DNA from: Pseudarthrobacter polychromogenes
GTDB taxonomy: Bacteria; Actinomycetota; Actinomycetes; Actinomycetales; Micrococcaceae
Direction of reading: 5' to 3'
DNA: 64,000 bases
Assembly (NCBI RefSeq): GCF_014644495.1
Contig: NZ_BMKU01000001.1
Span: 372,001 to 436,000, forward strand
The notes under the pieces were generated by a model that was not told where the DNA came from, searched no databases, and saw nothing but the letters and a program-made list of their open reading frames with translations. The position numbers and the translations under genes were made by a program. Shown in pieces: positions 56,858-64,000 of the stretch (positions are counted from its first letter, which is position 1; the number at the start of each line of letters is the position of its first letter).

Positions 56858-58975
56858 ATGGGTAGCCGCAGGGAGAAGCCGCCGACGAGTCCCTGGCAGC
56901 GGTATGTGGAGTCTGCCGTCAGGGGACCCGCAACCGTGCCGGGACCCGCGGGCAGCACCGCGTCCGCCGAAGGCAGCGCACCGCACGGCGGGAACAGGAC
57001 GGCTGAGGGCCCCGCAAAACAGCCACGACGACGGCGGGGCCTCGACCGTGCCGCGACCTTCCGGCACCGGGTCCATGAACAGTGGTCCGGGGTATGGGAT
57101 TCAGCCTGGCAGGGAGCCGGGACGGACAGTTTGGGGAACGGCGCGTCCCCCGGCGGCGAGGCGCCACGCCGCCGCACTGACGTGCGCCTCGCCGTGCCTG
57201 CGGTGGCAGTGTGGGCAGCCTGCATCGCCGGGCTTTGGCTGCAACCGGTGGCCCTGGCGGCACTCTGTTGTGGTTCTGCTGCTGCAGGAATGCTCTTGAT
57301 ATGCCGGAGCCGTCAGCTCTGCCCACCTGGTCAACGCCGCGGCACGGCACCAGGGACAGAACGCACTTCCGGCCGGCGCAGTTTCCTGTCCACCAGCGCG
57401 GCAGCACTCTTCCTGGCAGCGGCCGCGGCCGCCCACTCGGCCGCGGGAGCCAGCCAGCGGTTCGAGGGGCCCCTGGCGGAGGCTGTTGCGGCAGGAAAAT
57501 CAGTAGTGGCAGTCGTCGAAGTGGCCGGAAACCCTCGCGCGCTCACAGCACCAGGCCAGGCGGGAACGCCGGAACGCTGGTCGATACCAGTCTGGACCCG
57601 CGATGTCAGCACCGGCGGTGTCCTGCTCCGGACCAGGGCTCAGCTCGTGGTGATGGGCGGCGGCGACTGGGGCACCGTGGTGACCGGCCAGCTGGTCCGC
57701 GCAACGGGAAAGCTCCGGCCGCCGGAGCAAGGAACTGAGGAGGCTGCGATCCTCGCAGCCTCCTCAGGCCCAGGCCAGGCTACCGGGGTGCCAATCCTGG
57801 AGGGATCGGCCAAAGAACTGCGGGAACAGTTCGTGGCCGCGTCCTCGTTCCTCGCCCCCGATCCCCGCGGCCTGCTGCCGGGCATGGTCACTGGAGATAC
57901 CACGGCGCTGGACGAGGGCCTGGAGACTGCCATGAAGGCGGTGGGCATGACGCACCTGACGGCCGTGAGCGGCGCCAACTGCAGCCTGGTCCTTGGAGCC
58001 CTGCTGTTGGCCTGCCGGAGCCTTCGCCTGCCACGCCTTCCCGCTGCTGCCCTGGCCGGCGTTGGCCTTTGGCTCTTCGTGCTCCTCGTGGGGCCGGATG
58101 CGAGCGTCCTGCGGGCAGCCATCATGGGCGCCGTGGCTGTCCTGTCGCTGGCCGGCGGCCGGTCCGGACGTGGCCTCAGTTTCCTGTGCCTGGCGGTGAT
58201 CGGCCTGCTGCTGATGGATCCTGGACTAGGTTCCAGCTTCGGGTTTCTCCTGTCCGTTCTGGCAACCCTGGGGATCATTGTCCTTGGCCGGCGCATCATC
58301 AATTGGACGCCAGGGTTCGTTCCGCGCTGGGCGGCTGCGGCGGTGGCTGTCCCGTTGTCGGCGCAGCTGCTGTGCGGTCCCGTGATCGTGCTTCTGCAAC
58401 CCCAGTTTTCCACCTACTCGCTGCTGGCAAATGTCATCGCCTCACCCCTGGTGGCCCCTGTGACGCTGCTGGGGACGGCAGCTGTTCCCCTGGTGGTCCT
58501 GGCCCCGTGGCCGGCAACCGCCCTGATTGCAGTGGCCGGAACTTTCAGCTCCGGCGTCGCCGCAACGGCAAGGTTCACGTCGCAGCTCCCAGAGGCATCG
58601 CTCCCATGGCCTGAGGGCATTCCCGGTCTGCTGACCATGCTGTTCCTGTCTGTTCTGACCTACGGAACAGTGTGGGCCATCGCCCGGCCCCGCCAGGCCG
58701 GCGGGCTGGTCCTGTCTTGCCACGGGCGTCTCGTTTCGCTTATCGAAGTCATGGAGACGTGGTTTTTCCGGGCACTCCGCCGCCACGGCTTCCGGCCGGC
58801 GCCCGGGACGAAGCGGACGCCGGTGTGGCCGCCCGGCCCCGGCTTGGAGCAGGGGGCCGGACGTGGCAGGCTGGGATACTCCACAAATCTTTCCGGAAGG
58901 AACCCACGATGGCCGCTGCGCAGAAGCGAGCAACCCGTTCCCCGGCATCGAATGCAGCCACCTGGCGGGACGTAA
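56858..58975 (+). CDS. comEC: ComEC/Rec2 DNA-uptake channel without C-terminal metallo-beta-lactamase domain
   Basis: A 705-residue membrane protein for DNA entry. The N-terminal 110 residues are basic and cytoplasmic, followed by membrane helices and an extracytoplasmic OB-like domain (VVAVVEVAGNPRALTAPGQ, LVVMGGGDWGTVVTGQLVRA). The Competence domain has the hallmark LLPGMVTGDTTALDEGLETA and KAVGMTHLTAVSGANCSLVL and about eight more helices. After the last helix (LLTMLFLSVLTYGTVWAIAR) only about 90 residues of Pro/Arg-rich tail remain and there is no HxHxDH metallo-beta-lactamase domain. The stop lies 67 bp inside holA. Confidence 0.93.
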   Translation: MGSRREKPPTSPWQRYVESAVRGPATVPGPAGSTASAEGSAPHGGNRTAEGPAKQPRRRRGLDRAATFRHRVHEQWSGVWDSAWQGAGTDSLGNGASPGGEAPRRRTDVRLAVPAVAVWAACIAGLWLQPVALAALCCGSAAAGMLLICRSRQLCPPGQRRGTAPGTERTSGRRSFLSTSAAALFLAAAAAAHSAAGASQRFEGPLAEAVAAGKSVVAVVEVAGNPRALTAPGQAGTPERWSIPVWTRDVSTGGVLLRTRAQLVVMGGGDWGTVVTGQLVRATGKLRPPEQGTEEAAILAASSGPGQATGVPILEGSAKELREQFVAASSFLAPDPRGLLPGMVTGDTTALDEGLETAMKAVGMTHLTAVSGANCSLVLGALLLACRSLRLPRLPAAALAGVGLWLFVLLVGPDASVLRAAIMGAVAVLSLAGGRSGRGLSFLCLAVIGLLLMDPGLGSSFGFLLSVLATLGIIVLGRRIINWTPGFVPRWAAAAVAVPLSAQLLCGPVIVLLQPQFSTYSLLANVIASPLVAPVTLLGTAAVPLVVLAPWPATALIAVAGTFSSGVAATARFTSQLPEASLPWPEGIPGLLTMLFLSVLTYGTVWAIARPRQAGGLVLSCHGRLVSLIEVMETWFFRALRRHGFRPAPGTKRTPVWPPGPGLEQGAGRGRLGYSTNLSGRNPRWPLRRSEQPVPRHRMQPPGGT

Positions 58976-59925
58976 CACCTGCAGCGGTGGTGCTGGTCAG
59001 CGGCCCGGAAGAGTATCTGGGCATCAGGGCGATGGACCGCGTCCGCGCGCAGGTGCGGGCTGCCGCCCCGGATGTTGAGGTCAGCCGCATCAACGCGGCT
59101 GCCTATGAGCCGGGCACCCTGCTGATGCAGGTCAGCCCCTCGCTTTTCGGGGAGAGCAAGCTCATTGAGGTGGAGGCCGTCGAGGCCATGAACGACGCTT
59201 TCCTCGCCGATGCCCTCCGGTACGTGGAACACACGGAACCCGATGCGGTCCTGGTCCTCCGGCATGGCGGGGGAGTCAGGGGTAAGAAACTCCTGGACGC
59301 CGTAAAGAAGGGCGGCTGGCCCGTGGTGGACTGCCAGCCGCTCAAGAAAGACGCAGACAAGGTGGCCTTTGTGGCGGCCGAATTCAAGGCCGGCGGCCGC
59401 CGTATTGAGCAGGACGCCGTCCAGGCCCTGGTCAACGCGGTGGGAGCCAACCTTTCGGAACTTGCCGCCGCGTGCAGCCAGCTCATCGCCGATGCGGGAA
59501 CCACCGTCACCTCGGACATCGTGGACCGCTACTACGGCGGCCGTATAGAGGCCACAGCGTTCAAGGTGGCTGATGCTGCCATGGCGGGCAATGCTCCCTT
59601 GGCCCTGTCCACGCTCCGCCATGCCCTCGCCACAGGAGCGGATCCCGTGCCGCTGGTGGCCGCGCTGGCCGCAAAGCTTCGAACGGTTGCGCGCGTTGCC
59701 GGCGCATCCGGATCCTCCGCCCAGATAGCCGCGGAGCTCGGCATGCAGCCCTGGCTGGTTGAGCAGGCGCAGCGGGATGTCAGGAGATGGACGCCGGAGG
59801 GGCTGGTCCGGTCCATCCAGGCCACCGCCGAAGCCGACGCGCAGGTCAAAGGCCTTTCCCGTGACCCAGTCTATGCGGTGGAGCACGCGGTCACGGTCAT
59901 TGCCATGTCCGTCCAGGGCCGCTGA
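58909..59925 (+). CDS. holA: DNA polymerase III delta subunit
   Basis: A clamp-loader subunit that opens the beta sliding clamp, 338 residues from the ATG at 58909, which follows GGAAGGAA (58895-58902). The frame is open far upstream inside comEC, but the conserved part begins at AAVVLVSGPEEYLGIRAMDR. Further segments are VSPSLFGESKLIEVEAVEAM, RIEQDAVQALVNAVGANLSE and KVADAAMAGNAPLALSTLRH, and the C-terminal collar helices run to the end. It overlaps comEC by 67 bp, so the two are co-transcribed, as is usual in Actinobacteria. Confidence 0.93.
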   Translation: MAAAQKRATRSPASNAATWRDVTPAAVVLVSGPEEYLGIRAMDRVRAQVRAAAPDVEVSRINAAAYEPGTLLMQVSPSLFGESKLIEVEAVEAMNDAFLADALRYVEHTEPDAVLVLRHGGGVRGKKLLDAVKKGGWPVVDCQPLKKDADKVAFVAAEFKAGGRRIEQDAVQALVNAVGANLSELAAACSQLIADAGTTVTSDIVDRYYGGRIEATAFKVADAAMAGNAPLALSTLRHALATGADPVPLVAALAAKLRTVARVAGASGSSAQIAAELGMQPWLVEQAQRDVRRWTPEGLVRSIQATAEADAQVKGLSRDPVYAVEHAVTVIAMSVQGR

Positions 59926-60060
59926 CCGGTTACCCGGGCCTGCGGGATCCTCGCTGGGTGCCCGTCCGCGAAGGTCCCCAGCTTGTGCGCCCACCGGACC
60001 CGAACGGCCATGGTCCGCGCAAAAGCCCAGGATTCAGGCGTAGGGCTGGGCTTAAAGATG

Positions 60061-60090
60061 TGTGGCCGGTACCCGAGGGTACCGGCCACA
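60061..60090. terminator. Bidirectional hairpin between holA and rpsT
   Basis: TGTGGCCGGTACC (60061-60073) pairs perfectly with GGTACCGGCCACA (60078-60090) around a CGAG loop, a 13-bp stem. It lies between the convergent holA and rpsT stops. A small CAGTTC/GAACTG hairpin (60096-60111) sits between it and rpsT. Confidence 0.75.
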
Positions 60091-60117
60091 ACCATCAGTT
60101 CAAACGAACTGGAAACC

Positions 60118-60378
60118 TTACAGTGCGTTGACCTTCTTGGAGATCGCCGACTTGCGGTTTGCTGCGTTGTTCTTGTGCAGAACACCCTTGCTAACAGCCT
60201 TGTCCAGCTTGCGGCTGGCAGCAACCAGGGCAGCAGCAGCTGCATCCTTGTCCGTGGACTCAACGGCAGTGTTGACGGCGCGGATGGCCGTCTTCAGCTC
60301 GGACTTGACTGCGTTGTTGCGCAGGCGTGCCTTCTCGTTGGTGAGGATGCGCTTCTTCTGGGACTTGATATTCGCCAC
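60118..60378 (-). CDS. rpsT: 30S ribosomal protein S20
   Basis: A 16S rRNA-binding helical-bundle protein of 86 residues. [20 protein letters not shown] at the N-terminus and [20 protein letters not shown] at the C-terminus are the family signatures. ATG start with AAAGAGAG upstream on the minus strand. It is monocistronic and convergent with holA. Confidence 0.97.
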   Translation of the reverse strand: MANIKSQKKRILTNEKARLRNNAVKSELKTAIRAVNTAVESTDKDAAAAALVAASRKLDKAVSKGVLHKNNAANRKSAISKKVNAL

Positions 60379-60547
60379 GTGTGAACTCTCTTTTTAATGC
60401 GGAAATGGTCTAGAGGGCTTTCAGGTTGGCCATTGACTGAGCGGCGTGGGGATACCTATGGCGGCCAACCATCAGTGGCCGTCGACCTGCACGGACACAC
60501 AGCTATAAAGAATAGCAGGTCAGCGGCAACTCTTGCCATTTCAGGGG

Positions 60548-61108
60548 TTACGCCCAGCCGTGTCGCCGGCGCAGGGAGGAGGCCACGTGATCGAACCGGT
60601 TGCGGTCCAGTACGGCGCCCTCCCGCCGGATGCCGTCCGGGCAGAGCTGTATGACGCGGTCCAGCCGGGCCTCGCTGGGTCGGCCCTGCCGGTCCCAGCC
60701 GCCAACTCCGATGTCCACGTAATCCGCGGATGCTGCAGAATCGGGAACACGGTCCCTGCTGGTCAGCATCAGTCCGAGCAGGTACCCGCCGCTGCGGCCC
60801 ACGAGCAGAACCGGCCGGTCCTTCCCGCGGCTGTGGTCTTCTTCGTACGGCACCCACGCCCACACCACTTCCCCAGGATCCGGTTCGCCATCTGGCTTGG
60901 CCGCGTACCTGACGGTGAATTTGCCGTGGAAGTCCCCGGGGTAGGCAGCACCGGCGTTCAACCCGCCCTGGACCTGCCCGTTGCCGGAAGCCGGTCCAGT
61001 CCGGCCAGGTGAGGGGCGGTCGGTTGCCCCAGCAACCCTTCGCACCCTTTTGAGTGTTCGCAGGCCTGTCCTGACCGCGTCCTGCAGTGATCGGAGATTG
61101 AAAACCAT
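60548..61108 (-). CDS. PemK/MazF-family toxin-like protein without adjacent antitoxin
   Basis: A 186-residue protein. Residues from about 70 on match the PemK/MazF barrel: GEVVWAWVPYEEDHSRGKDR with PVLLVGRSGGYLLGLMLTSR (the R-P-V/L-V-V-x motif), then DIGVGGWDRQGRPSEARLD and RVIQLCPDGIRREGAVLDRN. The N-terminal 65 residues are an Arg/Gly-rich extension with no recognised fold. No antitoxin-like short gene lies on either side (rpsT and lepA are neighbours). Solitary PemK-like genes next to lepA are, from memory, common in Micrococcaceae, so it may be a housekeeping RNA-binding or RNase protein rather than a toxin. Confidence 0.8.
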   Translation of the reverse strand: MVFNLRSLQDAVRTGLRTLKRVRRVAGATDRPSPGRTGPASGNGQVQGGLNAGAAYPGDFHGKFTVRYAAKPDGEPDPGEVVWAWVPYEEDHSRGKDRPVLLVGRSGGYLLGLMLTSRDRVPDSAASADYVDIGVGGWDRQGRPSEARLDRVIQLCPDGIRREGAVLDRNRFDHVASSLRRRHGWA

Positions 61109-61286
61109 CCAGCCACCCTATAGCTGCCTCCCGCGTGGAGGAACGACGGTGGCAACTCCATTCAGGATGCGGTGTGGCAGGCCCTGACGTGGGACACTTG
61201 AGGTTGAAAATATGCGGCCAGTCCGCGGGCCGCCCACGGCGCGCCCAGGCGATGGCCGTGTGAATGCCAAGAGTAAGGACCCCTGC

Positions 61287-63140
61287 GTGTCTCCCATGGC
61301 CCGCACCGCACCGGTGCCCGCCGCGACAGATCCGGCCATTATTCGGAATTTCTGTATCATCGCGCACATTGACCACGGTAAGTCCACCCTGGCCGACCGG
61401 ATGCTGCAGTTCACCGGCGTGGTCCAGTCCCGTGACATGAAAGCCCAGTACCTGGACCGGATGGACATCGAGCGCGAACGCGGCATCACCATCAAGTCCC
61501 AGGCGGTCCGTATGCCGTGGGAACTCGACGGCACCAGCTACGCGCTGAACATGATCGATACGCCCGGACACGTTGACTTCACCTATGAGGTTTCCCGCTC
61601 TCTCGCAGCGTGTGAAGGGGCGATCCTCCTGGTGGACGCTGCCCAGGGCATCGAGGCCCAGACCCTCGCCAACCTCTACCTGGCGATGGAAAACAACCTC
61701 ACGATCATCCCGGTCCTGAACAAGATCGACCTCCCGGCAGCGCAGCCGGAGAAGTACGCGGCCGAGCTGGCCAGCCTGATCGGCGGAGACCCGGAGGACG
61801 TCCTGCGCGTTTCGGGCAAGACCGGCATGGGGGTGGAGGCGCTGCTGGACAAGATCGTCCGCGATCTGCCGGCTCCCCAGGGCGACGCCAATGCCCCTGC
61901 GCGCGCCATGATCTTCGACTCGGTGTATGACACTTACCGCGGCGTGGTCACCTACGTCCGGGTAGTGGACGGCATGCTGCACCCCCGCGAACGCATCCAG
62001 ATGATGTCCACCCGGGCCACCCACGAACTCCTCGAGATCGGGGTGAGCTCCCCGGAACCCACACCCTCCAAGGGCCTGGGTGTGGGCGAAGTGGGCTACC
62101 TCATCACGGGTGTGAAGGACGTCCGCCTGTCCAAGGTGGGCGACACCGTGACCAACCTTGCCAAGCCTGCCGCTGACTCGCTCCCCGGCTACGCGGATGC
62201 CAAGCCCATGGTCTTCTCCGGCCTGTATCCGCTGGACGGCACGGACTACCCGGTGCTGCGCGATGCGCTGGAGAAGCTGATGCTCAACGACGCCGCCCTG
62301 GTCTACGAGCCCGAAACGTCCGCAGCCCTGGGCTTCGGGTTCCGCGTTGGCTTCCTGGGCCTGCTCCACCTTGAAATCACGCGCGAGCGGCTGGAACGCG
62401 AGTACAACCTGGACCTGATTTCCACCGCTCCCAACGTGGAATACGAGGTCACGCTGGAGGACAAGAAGGTGGTCCACGTGACCAACCCCAGCGAATACCC
62501 CTCCGGCAAGATCTCCGAGGTCCGCGAGCCCATGGTGGCCGCCACCATCCTGGCGCCGAATGAATTCGTCGGAGCCATCATGGAGCTCTGCCAGAGCCGC
62601 CGCGGCGTGATGGGCGGCATGGACTACCTGTCCGAGGACCGGGTTGAAATCCGGTACCGCCTGCCGCTGGCCGAGATCGTGTTCGACTTCTTCGACATCC
62701 TGAAGTCCAAGACCCGCGGCTACGGTTCCCTGGACTGGAAGGCCGACGGCGACCAGGTGGCCGACCTTGTCAAGGTGGACATTATGCTCCAGGGCGAGCA
62801 GGTGGATGCTTTCTCCGCCATCACCCACCGGGACAAGGCCTACGCGTACGGCGTCATGATGACCACCAAACTGCGTGAGCTCATTCCCCGCCAGCAGTTC
62901 GAAGTGCCCATCCAGGCGGCCATCGGCTCCAGGATCATCGCGCGGGAAAGCATCCGCGCCATCCGCAAGGACGTCCTGGCCAAGTGCTACGGCGGTGACA
63001 TCTCCCGTAAGCGCAAACTGCTGGAAAAGCAGAAGGAAGGCAAGAAGCGCATGAAGATGGTGGGCCGCGTCGAGGTTCCCCAGGAAGCCTTCATCGCTGC
63101 GCTCACCACCGACGAATCCAAGGACAAGGCCAGGAAGTAG
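61287..63140 (+). CDS. lepA: Elongation factor 4 (LepA)
   Basis: A translational GTPase that back-translocates ribosomes or aids 30S assembly, 617 residues. The GTG at 61287 follows AAGGA (61275-61279); an in-frame ATG at 61296 is an alternative and the frame is open upstream to 61212. GTPase motifs are [16 protein letters not shown] (G1), [13 protein letters not shown] (G2), [19 protein letters not shown] (G3) and [16 protein letters not shown] (G4). The LepA-specific C-terminal domain ends [20 protein letters not shown]. It is upstream of hemW, a common arrangement. Confidence 0.96.
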   Translation: MSPMARTAPVPAATDPAIIRNFCIIAHIDHGKSTLADRMLQFTGVVQSRDMKAQYLDRMDIERERGITIKSQAVRMPWELDGTSYALNMIDTPGHVDFTYEVSRSLAACEGAILLVDAAQGIEAQTLANLYLAMENNLTIIPVLNKIDLPAAQPEKYAAELASLIGGDPEDVLRVSGKTGMGVEALLDKIVRDLPAPQGDANAPARAMIFDSVYDTYRGVVTYVRVVDGMLHPRERIQMMSTRATHELLEIGVSSPEPTPSKGLGVGEVGYLITGVKDVRLSKVGDTVTNLAKPAADSLPGYADAKPMVFSGLYPLDGTDYPVLRDALEKLMLNDAALVYEPETSAALGFGFRVGFLGLLHLEITRERLEREYNLDLISTAPNVEYEVTLEDKKVVHVTNPSEYPSGKISEVREPMVAATILAPNEFVGAIMELCQSRRGVMGGMDYLSEDRVEIRYRLPLAEIVFDFFDILKSKTRGYGSLDWKADGDQVADLVKVDIMLQGEQVDAFSAITHRDKAYAYGVMMTTKLRELIPRQQFEVPIQAAIGSRIIARESIRAIRKDVLAKCYGGDISRKRKLLEKQKEGKKRMKMVGRVEVPQEAFIAALTTDESKDKARK

Positions 63141-63176
63141 TGGTTACAGCGGCCGGCACCGCAGGAGGACCCTGCA

Positions 63177-64000
63177 GTGCCTAGCGTTCTTCCCCTTGGC
63201 GACCCGGCGCCGCCGGACGGTCTGCTGCCTCCCCAGGCAGCCGACGGTGCGGCGGACCGGGCATTCGGGCTCTATGTACACATCCCGTTCTGCGCCGTCC
63301 GCTGCGGCTACTGCGACTTCAACACCTATACCGCCACGGAGCTCGGCGGCGGCGCCTCCCAGGATGCCTATGCCGCCACCGCGGCCTCGGAAGTGTCCCT
63401 GGCAGCCAGCGTCCTTGCAGAATCCGGCCTTCCCGCGCGGCCGCTCAGCACGGTGTTCTTCGGGGGCGGCACGCCAACCCTGCTCCCAGCGGAGGACCTG
63501 GCACTGATCCTGGGGCGCGCCATCGACCAGTGGGGGATCGAGGCGGGTGCCGAGGTCACCACGGAGGCGAACCCGGACTCCGTCACCCCGGAGTCCCTTG
63601 CCATCCTGAAGGATGCGGGCTTCACCCGGATTTCGTTCGGCATGCAGTCCGCCGTACCCCACGTCCTCAAGGTCCTGGACCGGACCCACACGCCCAGCCG
63701 CGTGCCGAAGGTGGTGCAGTGGGCCCGGGACGCCGGACTGGCCGTCAGCCTCGACCTCATCTACGGCACGCCGGGGGAGTCCCTGGACGATTGGCGGTAC
63801 TCCCTCGAGACAGCGCTGTCCTACCAGCCGGACCACATCAGCGCCTACGCGCTGATCATCGAGGACGGGACCAAGCTCGCCGCCCAGATCCGCCGTGGTG
63901 AAGTGCCGGGGATCGACGACGACGACCACGCCGACAAGTACGAGCTCGCCGATGAACTGATCACCAAGGCAGGCCTGGGCTGGTACGAGGTCAGCAACTG
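63177..64000 (+). CDS. hemW: Radical SAM heme chaperone HemW (coproporphyrinogen oxidase-like), 3' partial
   Basis: The visible 274 codons start with GTG at 63177 after GCAGGAGGA and remain open to the window end. The radical SAM cluster motif is LYVHIPFCAVRCGYCDFNTY (CxxxCxxC). Further segments are STVFFGGGTPTLLPAEDLAL and TTEANPDSVTPESLAILKDA, then FTRISFGMQSAVPHVLKVLD with the R-I-S-x-G-x-Q motif and LDLIYGTPGESLDDWRYSLE. HemW binds heme and delivers it to respiratory enzymes; true HemN oxidases have an extra N-terminal Cys, not seen here. It lies 36 bp after lepA. Confidence 0.94.
   Translation, partial: MPSVLPLGDPAPPDGLLPPQAADGAADRAFGLYVHIPFCAVRCGYCDFNTYTATELGGGASQDAYAATAASEVSLAASVLAESGLPARPLSTVFFGGGTPTLLPAEDLALILGRAIDQWGIEAGAEVTTEANPDSVTPESLAILKDAGFTRISFGMQSAVPHVLKVLDRTHTPSRVPKVVQWARDAGLAVSLDLIYGTPGESLDDWRYSLETALSYQPDHISAYALIIEDGTKLAAQIRRGEVPGIDDDDHADKYELADELITKAGLGWYEVSN

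Noticed and set aside
60456-62828. 790-codon minus-strand open frame over lepA and the PemK-like gene
   Set aside because: Runs antisense through lepA and out of frame through the PemK-like gene; no domain is visible.

Overview
This window is a contiguous piece of a high-GC actinobacterial chromosome. The gene order, frequent GTG/TTG starts, 4-bp start/stop overlaps, an actinobacterial-type integration host factor (mIHF) and an actinobacterial Vms1-like release factor all point to the Micrococcaceae, most likely Arthrobacter or Pseudarthrobacter; the genus is an inference from family knowledge. Nearly all of it is core housekeeping DNA. I see no insertion sequence, prophage, CRISPR array, tRNA or rRNA.

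Layout. 1-5.4 kb: 3' part of rel (stringent response), an AbiEi-like hypothetical, a DUF349 protein and a membrane-anchored peptidyl-prolyl isomerase. 5.6-13.2 kb: hisS, an APC permease, aspS, a GNAT acetyltransferase, an acVLRF1-type protein and rarA. 13.4-24.1 kb: rpsD, two small membrane proteins, then a tightly packed run alaS-ruvX-mltG-aroE-aroC-aroK-aroB-TPR (tRNA charging, Holliday junction resolution, cell-wall lysis, shikimate pathway). 24.3-26.6 kb: efp-nusB and a convergent PrsW-type protease. 26.8-35.8 kb: the complete de novo pyrimidine operon pyrR-pyrB-pyrC-(PH-like)-carA-carB-pyrF, preceded by a recognisable PyrR-binding RNA hairpin. 35.9-42.0 kb: mihF-gmk-rpoZ-coaBC, then metK and priA. 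42.0-45.9 kb, minus strand: a SorC-family regulator, aldo/keto reductase, alpha/beta hydrolase and glycosyltransferase. 46.0-50.3 kb: the glycerol operon glpD-glpF-glpK, divergent from the SorC regulator, with a palindrome in the shared promoter region. 50.3-54.2 kb: leuS behind a putative attenuation leader (short Leu-containing peptide plus terminator), then a DegV protein. 54.2-55.6 kb: a frameshifted nucleotidyltransferase, a small membrane protein and a quinol-monooxygenase-like protein. 55.9-64.0 kb: comEA, comEC, holA, rpsT, a solitary PemK/MazF-like gene, lepA and the start of hemW (cut by the window end).

The most interesting material is regulatory RNA and DNA rather than new enzymes. 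The main items are the leuS leader (MRAILLLSQPPGIRNNG, apparently leaderless, followed by an intrinsic terminator), the PyrR hairpin placed directly on the pyrR ribosome-binding site, a 20-bp perfect inverted repeat after glpK, and palindromes in front of glpD and metK. Protein oddities are a histidine-rich cytoplasmic tail on MltG, a ComEC without the metallo-beta-lactamase domain, a PriA lacking recognisable helicase motifs, a GGQ-bearing acVLRF1, and a nucleotidyltransferase broken by two compensating indels, one in a C7 run. I do not see a convincing undescribed multi-gene system.
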